Shown: positions 16,745-26,599, counted from the stretch's first letter. The stretch is 64,000 nt of DNA from Bacteroides pyogenes DSM 20611 = JCM 6294 (GCF_000428105.1 NZ_ATZH01000012.1:1-64000), one strand, 5' to 3'. Numbers and translations are program-made. Notes: generated by a model not told the origin, from the sequence alone.

Positions 16745-19700
16745 GACTGATTCCTTCACTGTTCACCGCGCTGTTTCTTTCACTCACCGGATTCGTAATG
16801 AAGCCGGCGCACTTTCATACACAGCTCGCGCAAGCAAAGCGGGCGGAAGAGGTCTCTCTGTCACGCAAAGCTGATAAAACAGCGAAGGCATCTGCAACAC
16901 AAAAACGGCAGAAGCCGGGCTTCACTCCGGAAGCGTCGGACCGACCGGCTTCCTTATCCGCGCCTCCGAACGGTTCTTCATCGCTTCGGACAGACGGGAA
17001 TCCGCGCCTGCTGCAAAAAGTGCTTCAGGACAAACGCTGCCTCCACTGGGTAGACTCGGTGATGGAAAAGCTCAGCCTCAAGGAGAAGGTGGGGCAACTG
17101 TTCATCCACACCATTGCGCCGGTGAATACCAAACAAAACCTCGCGGTGCTGCACGATGCGGTCGACACCTACGGCGTCGGGGGGCTTCTCTTCTCGGGAG
17201 GAACGTTGCAAAACCAAGCAGTGCTGACCAACAAGGCGCAACGCCTTGCCAAGATTCCGCTCCTGATTACTTTCGACGGCGAATGGGGGCTGTCGATGCG
17301 ATTGCGGGGCACACCCGTTTTTCCGAGGAATATGATACTGGGATGTATTCAGGACGACAAACTGATCTATGAATACGGAAAAGAGATGGCGCGGCAGTGC
17401 CGGCAAATCGGGGTGCAGGTAAACTTCGCCCCGGTGGCGGACGTCAACATCAATCCCGATAACCCCGTAATCAACAGCCGATCGTTCGGGGAAGACCCGA
17501 AGCGGGTGGCGGATAAAGTCATCGCCTATGCCGCCGGACTGGAGGATGGCGGCGTGCTGTCGGTCTGCAAGCACTTTCCGGGGCATGGCGATACGGACAT
17601 CGATTCGCATAAGGCGCTTCCCGTACTCCCTTTCACCCGCGAACGTCTCGACAGCATCGAGCTTTATCCTTTCAAAAGAGCCATACGCGCCGGGTTGGGA
17701 GGCATGATGGTGGGGCACCTGCAAGTCCCGGTCGTCGAGCCGATAGGCGGTCTTCCTTCCTCGCTCTCGCGCAACGTGGTATACAAGCTGTTGAGAGAAG
17801 ATTTCGCTTTTAAAGGACTCATTTTCACCGATGCCCTTGCCATGAAAGGAGTCGCAGGAAACGACAACGTATGCGTGCGGGCTTTAAAAGCCGGCAACGA
17901 CATGGTGCTGGCTCCGCGCAACCTGAAGAAAGAGATGGCAAGTGTGATGGACGCCATCGAAAAAGGCGAGCTGAAACGGGAGGAGATAGAGGCCAAATGC
18001 CGCAAAGTACTGACATACAAATATGCGTTGGGGCTGAAGGAAAAGCCTTATGTGCAACTCTCCGGACTGGAGCAACGCATCCATACCCGGCAAACGGCCG
18101 ACCTGATCGGCAAGCTGAACTTGGCGGCAATCACCGTACTGCACAATAAAAAGCGGGTGTTACCGCTTTACGGGGACAAAGAGCAGAGCGTCGCCCTTTT
18201 GGAGGTCGGCGCGAAAAACAACATGGACGCGCTTGCCGGACAACTGTCGGAACACGCGCCGATCACCCGCTTTCGCCTGCGTCCGGACCTGCGGGCGGAA
18301 GAGGCCAAGCGGCTTCAAGACTCGCTTTCCGCCTACAAGCGGATCATTGTCGCCGTGAGCGAACAGCGTCTGGCTTCCTACCAACCTTTCTTCGCGAAGT
18401 TTACTCCCCATTCGCCTACCGTTTACCTGTTCTTCACACCCGGAAAAACGATGCTGCAAATTCACCGTGCGACAGACCGCGCCTCGGCGGTGGTACTGGC
18501 GCATACCGCCCATAAAGACGTGATGACACGCACGGCGGATGTGCTGTTCGGCAAAGCTACCGCCGACGGACGACTCTCCGCAAGCGTCGGAGGACTGTTT
18601 CGCGCGGGAGCAGGAGTGACCGTCGACCCGCAGACTCCTCCGTATTTCGTTCCCGAAGAGTACGGCCTTTCTTCCGCGAAGCTGCTGCGCATCGACTCCA
18701 TCGCCTCGGACGGCATCCGGCAGCAGGCTTATCCCGGCTGCCAGATCGTGGTGATGAAAGACGGACATATTTTCGTAGACAAGACTTTCGGCACTCAGGC
18801 GGGTAAAGGAAGCGCGCCGGTAAGCCCCACAGACCTCTACGACCTGGCGTCGCTTTCAAAGACCACCGGAACACTGCTGGCGCTGATGAAGCTCTACGAC
18901 AAAGGGCGTTTCAACCTCACCGACAAGATAGCGCGCTATCTGCCTTTCCTCCGGCAGACAGACAAGAAAGACATAACCATTCAGGAGCTGCTGTTCCACG
19001 AGTCGGGGCTGCCCTCTTTCATCCCTTTCTACCGCGAGGCGATCGACGACGACAGCTACAAAGGAAAACTCTTCAGCGGCCGCAAAGACGCGAGCCACAC
19101 GCTTCTTGTCGGTCCGGGCACGTGGGCGAATACGAAGTTCAGGTTCAAGAGCGAATATATTTCACCCGTCAGAAAAGAGCGATACACCGTCCGCATATCC
19201 GAAAAATGGTGGCTCAACGCTTCGTTCGAAAAAGTAATCAAAACCCAAATCGCCGAAGCCAAAACAGGAACCAAACGATATGTGTACAGCGACATAGGGT
19301 TCATCTTGCTGGGGATGATGGCCGAGCAACTGGCGGGAATGCCTATGGACGAGTATCTGCGGCAGGAGTTCTACGAACCGATGGGACTGGCACGGACGGC
19401 ATACCGCCCCTTGCGCCGCTTCAAGCCTACGGAAATCGTGCCTTCGAGCACCGACCTCTTCCTGCGGAAGGAGACGTTGCGCGGATTCGTGCACGACGAG
19501 GCATGCGCCTTCCACGGCGGGGTAGCGGGGAACGCCGGACTGTTCTCCACCGCGCGCGATGTGGCAAAGGTTTACCGGATGCTGCTGAACCAAGGCGAGA
19601 TAGACGGCAAGCGTTACCTGAGCAAAGAGACCTGCCTGCTGTTTACCACCGAAACATCCAAAATCAGCCGGCGCGGACTGGGCTTCGACAAGCCCGACAC

Positions 19701-19920
19701 GCAGCACCCCGAAAAGGGCAACTGCGCTGCCGGCACGCCCGCCCAAGCCTACGGGCATACCGGCTTCACAGGAACCTGCGCCTGGGCAGACCCGGTGAAC
19801 GGGCTGGTTTATGTCTTTCTGAGCAACCGCACCTATCCCGACGCCGCCAACCGCCGCCTCATGACACTCGAAATCCGCGAGCACATCCAGCAGGCGATAT
19901 ACGACGCGCTGATCAGATGA
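16741..19920 (+). CDS. GH3 glycosidase fused to a class C beta-lactamase domain
   Basis: A 1059-residue secreted two-domain protein. Residues about 100-430 are a glycoside hydrolase family 3 domain of the NagZ type, with the catalytic KHFPGHGDTDIDSH loop (about 275-288) and a probable nucleophile Asp in FTDALAMKG (about 363). After a linker domain, about 640-1055 form a serine beta-lactamase/esterase domain: SxxK as SLSK (about 704), YSD in the YxN position (about 849), and HTG (about 1004) in place of KTG. This suggests removal of N-acetylglucosamine from cell-wall fragments combined with a peptidase or esterase activity, rather than antibiotic resistance. A Lys/Ala-rich linker follows the signal peptide. 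The 3' end overlaps the convergent gene by 8 bp. Confidence 0.9.
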   Translation: MRLIPSLFTALFLSLTGFVMKPAHFHTQLAQAKRAEEVSLSRKADKTAKASATQKRQKPGFTPEASDRPASLSAPPNGSSSLRTDGNPRLLQKVLQDKRCLHWVDSVMEKLSLKEKVGQLFIHTIAPVNTKQNLAVLHDAVDTYGVGGLLFSGGTLQNQAVLTNKAQRLAKIPLLITFDGEWGLSMRLRGTPVFPRNMILGCIQDDKLIYEYGKEMARQCRQIGVQVNFAPVADVNINPDNPVINSRSFGEDPKRVADKVIAYAAGLEDGGVLSVCKHFPGHGDTDIDSHKALPVLPFTRERLDSIELYPFKRAIRAGLGGMMVGHLQVPVVEPIGGLPSSLSRNVVYKLLREDFAFKGLIFTDALAMKGVAGNDNVCVRALKAGNDMVLAPRNLKKEMASVMDAIEKGELKREEIEAKCRKVLTYKYALGLKEKPYVQLSGLEQRIHTRQTADLIGKLNLAAITVLHNKKRVLPLYGDKEQSVALLEVGAKNNMDALAGQLSEHAPITRFRLRPDLRAEEAKRLQDSLSAYKRIIVAVSEQRLASYQPFFAKFTPHSPTVYLFFTPGKTMLQIHRATDRASAVVLAHTAHKDVMTRTADVLFGKATADGRLSASVGGLFRAGAGVTVDPQTPPYFVPEEYGLSSAKLLRIDSIASDGIRQQAYPGCQIVVMKDGHIFVDKTFGTQAGKGSAPVSPTDLYDLASLSKTTGTLLALMKLYDKGRFNLTDKIARYLPFLRQTDKKDITIQELLFHESGLPSFIPFYREAIDDDSYKGKLFSGRKDASHTLLVGPGTWANTKFRFKSEYISPVRKERYTVRISEKWWLNASFEKVIKTQIAEAKTGTKRYVYSDIGFILLGMMAEQLAGMPMDEYLRQEFYEPMGLARTAYRPLRRFKPTEIVPSSTDLFLRKETLRGFVHDEACAFHGGVAGNAGLFSTARDVAKVYRMLLNQGEIDGKRYLSKETCLLFTTETSKISRRGLGFDKPDTQHPEKGNCAAGTPAQAYGHTGFTGTCAWADPVNGLVYVFLSNRTYPDAANRRLMTLEIREHIQQAIYDALIR

Positions 19921-22363
19921 ACAGGTTGACGTTCGCCTTATCGGCGCGCTCCATGTACGTAGCCACGCCGCCTACCGTCACCTCATCGAGCAATTCCTCG
20001 CGCTTCACGCCCATCACGTCCATCGACATCTGGCAAGCGATAAACTCCACTCCATTGTCCAGCGCCTGCTGCCTGAGCGATTCCAGCGAATCGATTCCCT
20101 TGCGGTTCATGATATAACGCATCATCCTGCCGCCGATTCCCCCCATGCTCATCTTCGAAAGCTTCAGGTTCAACGAGCTTGAAGGAAGCATCATGGCGAA
20201 CATCTTTCCGAAGATATCCTTTTCCACAGCCGGCTTCCGGAGCTTTTTAATCACATTCAGCCCCCAGAAGGTGAAGAATACGGTTACCTTCTGCCCCGTA
20301 GCCGCCGCCCCGTTGGCAAGAACAAACGTAGCCAGCGCCTTGTCGAGATCGTCGCTGAACATAATCAGCGTTTTCCCCTTATCGTCGCACGAAGTCACCA
20401 GATTGCACGCCTTGGGCTCTCCTTTCTCTATCACCACCACCGCTTTTCCGCCCTGCGATTCGGTAGAAACCAGATGGTTGCCCGTAGAGTTGCACCATGC
20501 CCCCGCATCGCGCAGGAAACCGGGATCGGTTGAAATAACCTCCACCCTTTCGCCCGGCGCGAGACTGTCCATCGCCTTCTTCATTTTCAGTACCGGACCG
20601 GGACACTGCAAGCCGCACGCGTCCACACGTACCGGCACTACTCCCCTGGCTGCCGTCTTACCTGCCGCATCGTTGCCCGAAGCGGAACCGCTTCCGCCGG
20701 CATTCTCTTCACACGGCACTATGGGAGTTGTGGCAGCATAATATATCTTCAAGCCTCCCGAAAGGTTGCGCACCTGCGTAAACCCGTGCTGCGCCAATAT
20801 GCGGTATGCCAGATAGCCCCTCAACCCCACGGCGCAGAACACGTAAATCATGCTGTCTTTGGGCAGTTCCCCCAGCCTGCCGCGCAGCTCGTCGAGCGGG
20901 ATGTTCACGGCTCCGGGCAGCGATCCCAAAGCAAACTCGTCCGGCGTGCGGACGTCCAGCAGAAGTTTGCCGTCGGTCCCCCCATCGCGCAACTCCCTCC
21001 AGTAAAGCGGCTCTACCTTGCCGCAAATCATATCTTCCGCCACATATCCGGCAACAGCCACCGGATCTTTCGCCGACGAGAAAGGAGGGGCATACGCCTG
21101 CTCCACCTTCATCAGGTCGTAAACCGTTCCCTGCCGTTTCAGCACGAGCGCGATTTCGTCGATCCGCTTATCCACGCCGTCGTATCCCACGATCTGTCCG
21201 CCGTATAACCTCCCCGTTTCTTTACCGAAGGTAATCTTGATGCTCATCGGCATTGCGCCGGGATAGTATCCGGCATGCGAATTGGGATGAATAGTAGCCG
21301 ACATATATTCGATTCCCTCCTGACGCAAACGCTTGCCGGGCAACCCCGTAGAAGCCACCGTCAGGTCGAACACCTTGGCGATGGACGTGCCTATCGACCC
21401 CTCGTAAGGAATGCCCGCTCCGAGCATATTGTCCGCCGCAATGCGTCCCTGACGGTTGGCAGGTCCCGCCAGATAGTTGAGCCAAGGCTTTCCGGTGATG
21501 GGATGTCGGAACGCTATCGCATCTCCGATGGCATAGATCGCCTCATCCGAAGTTTGCAGATAATCGTTCACGGCGATGCCTCCCGTCTCTCCGATCGTCA
21601 GCCCTGCGGCACGAGCCAACGAAGTCTCCGGGCGAACTCCGATGGAAAGAATCACCACATCGGCGGCAATCGAATGTCCGTCTTTGAGGCAGACCTTCAG
21701 TCCGTCGTCCGTTTTCTCGAAGGAGGCCACCGCCCGGTTCAGGTAAAGGTTCACCCCTTTTTCCATCAAATGCAGGTGAACGAGCGACGCCATGGAAAAA
21801 TCGATCGGAGTCATCACTTGGTCCGCCATCTCCACAATAGACACCTTCGCCCCCAGCGCATGCAGGTTTTCCGCCATCTCCAGCCCGATGAACCCCGCTC
21901 CCACCACTACGGCTCTGCGCGGGCGGCAGCGGTCGATGTGCCGCTTGATGCGGTCCGTGTCGTCTACATTCCGCAGCGTGAATATCCCTTCCAGGCCGAT
22001 ACCCGGCAGAGGCGGGCGGACGGGAGTCGCGCCCGTAGAAATCAGCAGTTTGTCGTAAGTCTCCTCGTATGTCTCTTCTCCCCGGCGCACGGTAACCGTC
22101 TTCCTCGCACGGTCGATACCCGTCACTTCGTTCTCCGTGCGCACATCGATACGGAAACGCGTGGAAAATCCCTCCGCCGTCTGTACAAACAAGTTCTCGC
22201 GCTCCTCGATCACCCCGCCTATGTAGTAAGGCAGTCCGCAATTGGCATAAGAGATATACTTTCCTTTCTCTAAAAGAATGATCTCCGCGCTCTCGTCCAT
22301 TCTTCTGATACGGGCAGCAGCGGTAGCTCCTCCTGCGACCCCGCCCACAATGATAATTTTCAT
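19913..22363 (-). CDS. CoA-disulfide-reductase-like flavoprotein fused to rhodanese, TusA and DsrE
   Basis: An 816-residue cytoplasmic sulfur-transfer protein with four modules. (1) FAD/NAD reductase, about 1-445: IIVGGVAGGATAAARIRR, redox Cys42 in SYANCGLPYYIGG, and the FAD motif YAIGDAI. (2) Rhodanese, about 455-550, active Cys in YVFCAVGLRG (about 508). (3) TusA/SirA-like, about 575-650, with CGLQCPGP. (4) DsrE/DsrF-like, about 660-816. The series suggests a persulfide relay reducing CoA or other disulfides. The chosen ATG begins the Rossmann fold; starts at 22375 or 22423 are possible but add unrelated residues. It overlaps the convergent GH3 gene by 8 bp. Confidence 0.9.
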   Translation of the reverse strand: MKIIIVGGVAGGATAAARIRRMDESAEIILLEKGKYISYANCGLPYYIGGVIEERENLFVQTAEGFSTRFRIDVRTENEVTGIDRARKTVTVRRGEETYEETYDKLLISTGATPVRPPLPGIGLEGIFTLRNVDDTDRIKRHIDRCRPRRAVVVGAGFIGLEMAENLHALGAKVSIVEMADQVMTPIDFSMASLVHLHLMEKGVNLYLNRAVASFEKTDDGLKVCLKDGHSIAADVVILSIGVRPETSLARAAGLTIGETGGIAVNDYLQTSDEAIYAIGDAIAFRHPITGKPWLNYLAGPANRQGRIAADNMLGAGIPYEGSIGTSIAKVFDLTVASTGLPGKRLRQEGIEYMSATIHPNSHAGYYPGAMPMSIKITFGKETGRLYGGQIVGYDGVDKRIDEIALVLKRQGTVYDLMKVEQAYAPPFSSAKDPVAVAGYVAEDMICGKVEPLYWRELRDGGTDGKLLLDVRTPDEFALGSLPGAVNIPLDELRGRLGELPKDSMIYVFCAVGLRGYLAYRILAQHGFTQVRNLSGGLKIYYAATTPIVPCEENAGGSGSASGNDAAGKTAARGVVPVRVDACGLQCPGPVLKMKKAMDSLAPGERVEVISTDPGFLRDAGAWCNSTGNHLVSTESQGGKAVVVIEKGEPKACNLVTSCDDKGKTLIMFSDDLDKALATFVLANGAAATGQKVTVFFTFWGLNVIKKLRKPAVEKDIFGKMFAMMLPSSSLNLKLSKMSMGGIGGRMMRYIMNRKGIDSLESLRQQALDNGVEFIACQMSMDVMGVKREELLDEVTVGGVATYMERADKANVNLFI

Positions 22364-22625
22364 ATATTCATGCATAAATAGTTTCTTGGGGAAATAACAA
22401 TCCGGACGCATGAAATGTTCCACAAAAAACGGGCAAAAACGCGAAAATCGATCAGAATATATTTTTGAAGAAAATATATTTATTATCTCCCTTATTTATT
22501 AAGTGTTCGCTTAAGCGTTCGCCCTTCAATTACGAAACCTTCGTAACGGACAATTCCACAACAAGTTACATGGGGCTAGAAAGTGTTCCATTTGGTGTTC
22601 GCCCGAAAGCCCTTTTTCCGGAGGC

Positions 22626-22690
22626 GAAACGGAGCCTCTGTTTCACCGGACAGAGCCTCCGTTTCATCCAAACAAAGGCTCTGTTTCTTT
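22626..22690. repeat. about 22-bp hairpin repeat, family locus 1
   Basis: GAAACGGAGCCTCTGT (22626-22641) is an imperfect inverted copy of ACAGAGCCTCCGTTTC (22650-22665) around an 8-nt loop. As direct repeats, GCCTCTGTTTC, GCCTCCGTTTC and GGCTCTGTTTC start at 22634, 22655 and 22677, a 21-22 bp period. The motif is shared with the arrays near 41.9 and 54.4 kb. It lies between divergent genes, where terminators are not expected. Nothing else is visible in 22364-22800. Confidence 0.7.
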
Positions 22691-22803
22691 TCATCGGAAA
22701 TGCTGTTTTGAGAGAGAAAAAACGAATCTGCCGACAATCTCCGCTCTTTTACCGAAACAATACCGGAAGTTCGGAATGAAAAAGCGAAAAAACACTCAGA
22801 AAC

Positions 22804-22834
22804 TTTGCTTATATCATATAAACGAATAACTTTG
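22804..22834 (+). promoter_or_regulatory. promoter of the nuclease/TonB operon
   Basis: TTTG (22804-22807) and TAACTTTG (22827-22834) with a 19-bp spacer match the Bacteroides consensus exactly. The leader to the ATG at 22914 is about 70 nt. Confidence 0.75.
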
Positions 22835-22913
22835 CTCGGCTATTTCAGTTCGAAAGGCTGAGATTTGACAATTACTTTGACGAAAGAACAATTAATTTAA
22901 TAAAAGCAATTAT

Positions 22914-25310
22914 ATGAGAAATTCACATTTCCTTAAACTAATCTACGGGCTTATGCTTGTAATGTTGAGCACGGCTTTCGTAAGCTGTGTTGACGACAAT
23001 GAAGATACCGAGGCTCCTTTCCTCAATATCTCTCTTACCACTCTTAACTTTGAAGAATCGAACGGACAGCCTGTCGAAGGCGGGCAAGACGCATTCGAAA
23101 TCTCTACCAACCGCAAATGGAGAATTGTCATAACGGAAGAAGACAAAAAATGGGTGACCCTCTCGCAATATGAAGGAGAAGGCTCCGCAAGAATTCAGGT
23201 AAGCGTTCCGGGCGGAGAAGCCCGCGAAGCGAACATCGTGGTGGAAATGTTCAACAAAGTAGGACCGTTGATGTCTGAAACCCTTACCATCAAACGCGGA
23301 CAGATCGTTCCTGCAACGTTAATCTATAAAGAAACTTTCGGAACCAAGGGAGACAAAGATGCCAACAACAAGTATCCCTTTGTCGACGAGTACGACGGAT
23401 GGGACAAATCCGGAGAAGGATCGGCAACGGTAACTTATAAGGGAAGCGGAGCGTCTCTTCGCAAATCGGGCAAATTGAGTGAAGGCTACGAAGGCGCGTC
23501 AGGCTTAACCAAGTTGTTCTTCGGGGCAAACGCAAGCTTCGAGGTACAAAAAATCACGCTGAAAGAATCGCAGACCAACCTTCGCCTGACCTTCGGAGGA
23601 AACTATTCCAAAAACAACAACGGAACTTACGACAACGAGTTCAAACCGGAGAAATTCCACTTCTACCTCAGCGCAGACGGTGAGAAATGGAGCGCCGCCG
23701 TACCTTACGAAATTAAGAAAGCGAACGAATTCTGGGTGTTTGCCACTGCAAACTTCACGTTGAGCAAAGCAGCCGCCACGCTTTACATCAAATTCGCGGC
23801 CGACGAGGCTTCGGTATTCTCCATCGACGATGTGACACTGGTTACCGGAAACGGAGGAACCCCAATCGACTTAAGCGAAGGCGGAGAGCCGGAACCGCCG
23901 GTTCCCGGAGAACCCAAAGCCATTACAATCCCCGAGTTGATCGCCATGATGACTCCTTCGCAGACAGTGATCGACGCGAGTGCCGACCGTTTCTTCGAGG
24001 CTGTGGTACAGAATGACGTAGAAGGCGGCAACTACTCGAACAACAACCTGATTCTTGCCACCGAAAACAGCCAAGAGCCCAAAAACGGCATTACGCTATA
24101 CGGAAATCAGGTAGAACCTTCGGGCGATTTGAAATTAGCAAAAGGCGACAAGGTGAAAGTAACCCTGTATAAAGGACTGGCCAAGGTGGTCAACTATAAC
24201 GGAATGTATGAAGTCACAGGCGGTGCTAAAGACACGTGGGTAAAAGTTGAGAAAACAGGCACGGCGACCATTACTCCTTTCGCCATTGCTCCGGACAAAT
24301 TGGCGGATTATCAGGGAATGACCGTAACGATAGAAAAAGCGACTCCCAAAGCCGCCGGAGTATGGGGAGTAGAAAGTCCGCATACATTCACTGCTGCCGG
24401 AAAAGAGTTTGCGGTGTTCTGCAAAAAGGACGCAAAAGCTTTTGTCGGACAACCGTTTGCGGCAGTGGAGGGTAATATCACCGGTATCGCAACCGTGTTC
24501 AAGAACAATGCGCAACTGTCTCCGCGAAACATGGATGATGTGAAGGACTTCGCATCCAATAAACCTGTAATCGTATCTGTCACCCCCGCATCGGTAAACT
24601 TCACAGCCGAAGGAGGAAGCCAAATACTGGAAGTAAATGTTTCGAACCAAGGAAGCAACAAGCTCTCGATCAGCGAACTGACAGGCATCCTTTCCGCTAC
24701 ACTGGAAGGCAACAAAGTAACGGTCACCGCTCAAGCGAACAATAATACCGAAGCGGTTGAGCAGGAATTGACCATCAGCATCAACGGCGGAAACAGCGTG
24801 AAAGTCGCGATCAAAGTAGCCGGGAAAAGCGCAGGTAACGACACCAAGGGAGTATTCGAGTCAATGACTCCGTTCTTGTTGAACAGCAGCACGGCGCAGA
24901 ATAAAAACGCTTACAAGCAAGACCTTTCCATAGACGGCAAAGAGGTTGAAGGACTAAAACTTGGAACAAGTAAAAAAAGCGGAATGTTTACTACCGGTGC
25001 GCTCGGCGTTACCGGCAATAAAAAGCTTTCGTTCTATGGCGCCGCATGGAAAGGAGAAAAAATGACCGTATACATCAAAGTCAACGGCGGAGGTAGTATA
25101 GACGGCGATAACAAGACGCCGCAAATCTCCGGCAATGACGCATTAACGGGTACAGGCGTATTTACCGTAACCTTTACCGATGAAGATTATTACACTTTCA
25201 ATCTGACCGGACTTACAGCCGCTTCTACAATCACAATCGCTACCGACGCCGAATTTACAGGAGATGGAGCCAAAGCGCGCGGCGTGATGTGCGGCTTCCA
25301 ATTATATTAA
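22914..25310 (+). CDS. surface lipoprotein with BACON-like and DUF5689 domains
   Basis: A 798-residue lipoprotein (lipobox STAFVSC, Cys25). Order of parts: BACON-like Ig domain (about 35-125, FEISTNRKWRIVITEEDKKW, typical Trp-rich edge); a jelly-roll-like region (about 130-310, YKETFG...FSIDDVTLV); DUF5689, an OB-like domain (about 335-545, TIPELIAMM, KGDKVKVTLYKGLAKVVNY, AVEGNITGIATVF); a second BACON-like domain (about 550-645); and a beta-rich C-terminal domain. No catalytic motif is evident, so binding or scaffolding at the cell surface is more likely. It leads an operon encoding two predicted nucleases and a TonB receptor; a hairpin after it may lower downstream expression. Confidence 0.8.
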   Translation: MRNSHFLKLIYGLMLVMLSTAFVSCVDDNEDTEAPFLNISLTTLNFEESNGQPVEGGQDAFEISTNRKWRIVITEEDKKWVTLSQYEGEGSARIQVSVPGGEAREANIVVEMFNKVGPLMSETLTIKRGQIVPATLIYKETFGTKGDKDANNKYPFVDEYDGWDKSGEGSATVTYKGSGASLRKSGKLSEGYEGASGLTKLFFGANASFEVQKITLKESQTNLRLTFGGNYSKNNNGTYDNEFKPEKFHFYLSADGEKWSAAVPYEIKKANEFWVFATANFTLSKAAATLYIKFAADEASVFSIDDVTLVTGNGGTPIDLSEGGEPEPPVPGEPKAITIPELIAMMTPSQTVIDASADRFFEAVVQNDVEGGNYSNNNLILATENSQEPKNGITLYGNQVEPSGDLKLAKGDKVKVTLYKGLAKVVNYNGMYEVTGGAKDTWVKVEKTGTATITPFAIAPDKLADYQGMTVTIEKATPKAAGVWGVESPHTFTAAGKEFAVFCKKDAKAFVGQPFAAVEGNITGIATVFKNNAQLSPRNMDDVKDFASNKPVIVSVTPASVNFTAEGGSQILEVNVSNQGSNKLSISELTGILSATLEGNKVTVTAQANNNTEAVEQELTISINGGNSVKVAIKVAGKSAGNDTKGVFESMTPFLLNSSTAQNKNAYKQDLSIDGKEVEGLKLGTSKKSGMFTTGALGVTGNKKLSFYGAAWKGEKMTVYIKVNGGGSIDGDNKTPQISGNDALTGTGVFTVTFTDEDYYTFNLTGLTAASTITIATDAEFTGDGAKARGVMCGFQLY

Positions 25311-25323
25311 CATTACAAACTGT

Positions 25324-25375
25324 TATCCGTCCGGAAAGCAATGATGGATGCAACCGGACGGATAGCCTTTTTATC
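25324..25375 (+). terminator. intercistronic terminator/attenuator
   Basis: TATCCGTCCGG (25324-25334) pairs with CCGGACGGATA (25354-25364), an 11-bp stem with a 19-nt loop followed by GCCTTTTTAT. It lies between the first lipoprotein gene and the nuclease gene of the same strand. Confidence 0.7.
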
Positions 25376-25383
25376 TCGTATTA

Positions 25384-26586
25384 ATGAAAAAATTCTTAAA
25401 CAAATATAGCTTGCTCTACAACTTCGGTTTGCCGGGTGTTCTCCTTCTTTTTTTGTCTCTTTACGGCTGCGACAAAGGAAGTTCGGACGACTCTCCCAAG
25501 TTGCCGAATGAAGCCCGCTGGAAGATATCGTCTACCGTAAACTCGACCAAAGGTTCGCTTGCGCTGCTCATCACGGGAACAGCGGGAACTCCATGGAGTG
25601 CGGAGATAACCGAAGGGAGCGCATGGTGTTCGTTCGGATACAACGACGCCACCCTCACCGCGACAAAAGGAACGGTGAAGGAGGGGCTCAACGTGTTGTA
25701 CGTATATTATACCACGAATAACGGAGGGGAAGAGCGCGAAGCAAAAGTCACTTTCCGGTTCGACGGGGAGGAAGCGCAAACTTTCCCCCTGACACAGCTG
25801 GCCTCTTCGCAGCAGAACCTGCCCGCTTTCGATGTATGGGCGGAAATTCCGGCTATGAAGGAAAACGCCGACTATCAGTACGTGACTCATTACGCTTCGC
25901 TGGACAATAAAAGGGTACGAAACTATTCGCTTTGCTTCGACAAGAGCAAGAAAGCGGCTTTGTGGGTGGCTTATCCCATACACGCCGCTTATATGCGCAC
26001 CGGCAAACGCACGGACGCATGGGCGTTCGACCCCATCATACCGGAAGATGTGCAGGCAAACTGCATCGAACGTTCGTACCGCGGATCCTACGACCGGGGA
26101 CACCAGATAGCCTCAGCCGACCGTTTGAGCACCTACGAAATGAACGCGCAGACTTTCTATATGTCGAATATGACTCCGCAAACCAGCCGCCTGAATCAGG
26201 ACATGTGGGCGCAACTGGAGGCTAAAGTCCGTAGCAACAAATGTTCGGATACGTTGTACGTGGTAACGGGCGCTCACTTCGCACAGGGATATTCGACAAC
26301 AACAGACGGCATGGGTAAACCGGTTCCGGTTCCCACGCATTACTACAAATTGCTGCTGCGCACCAAAACGGGAAAGACCGGGAAAGCGATCAAGGACTGT
26401 TCGGAACTGGAATTGCAGTCTATCGGATTCTGGGTGGAACACCGGTCGTACGGAAACATCCAGCCTCCACGTTCCATCTGCACCACAGTAGCGGACATCG
26501 AAGCCAAAACAGGCTTCAAGTTCTTCCCGCAAGTGCCGGAATCTGTGAAAAAACAAAAAGAACCCGCCAAATGGGGAATAAACTAA
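25384..26586 (+). CDS. lipoprotein DNA/RNA non-specific endonuclease (NUC family)
   Basis: A 400-residue lipoprotein (signal peptide to about residue 29, Cys in LSLYGC). Residues about 45-140 form a BACON-like domain (GTPWSAEITEGSAWCSFGY). Residues about 170-390 are a beta-beta-alpha-metal endonuclease: the active-site motif is YDRGHQIASADR (catalytic His about 239), followed by QTFYMSNMTPQTSRLNQDMW, where the Asn residues bind the metal, and LYVVTGAHF. NUC-family enzymes cut DNA and RNA without sequence preference. The lipid anchor and BACON domain predict display on the outer membrane. The next gene, 13 bp away, encodes a second predicted nuclease or phosphatase. Confidence 0.93.
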   Translation: MKKFLNKYSLLYNFGLPGVLLLFLSLYGCDKGSSDDSPKLPNEARWKISSTVNSTKGSLALLITGTAGTPWSAEITEGSAWCSFGYNDATLTATKGTVKEGLNVLYVYYTTNNGGEEREAKVTFRFDGEEAQTFPLTQLASSQQNLPAFDVWAEIPAMKENADYQYVTHYASLDNKRVRNYSLCFDKSKKAALWVAYPIHAAYMRTGKRTDAWAFDPIIPEDVQANCIERSYRGSYDRGHQIASADRLSTYEMNAQTFYMSNMTPQTSRLNQDMWAQLEAKVRSNKCSDTLYVVTGAHFAQGYSTTTDGMGKPVPVPTHYYKLLLRTKTGKTGKAIKDCSELELQSIGFWVEHRSYGNIQPPRSICTTVADIEAKTGFKFFPQVPESVKKQKEPAKWGIN

Positions 26587-26599
26587 TGAGCCGTTGCGT

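Noticed and set aside
16741..19920. Antibiotic-resistance beta-lactamase
   Set aside because: The domain is fused to a NagZ-like glycosidase and has YSD and HTG in place of the class C motifs; this points to cell-wall metabolism, not resistance.
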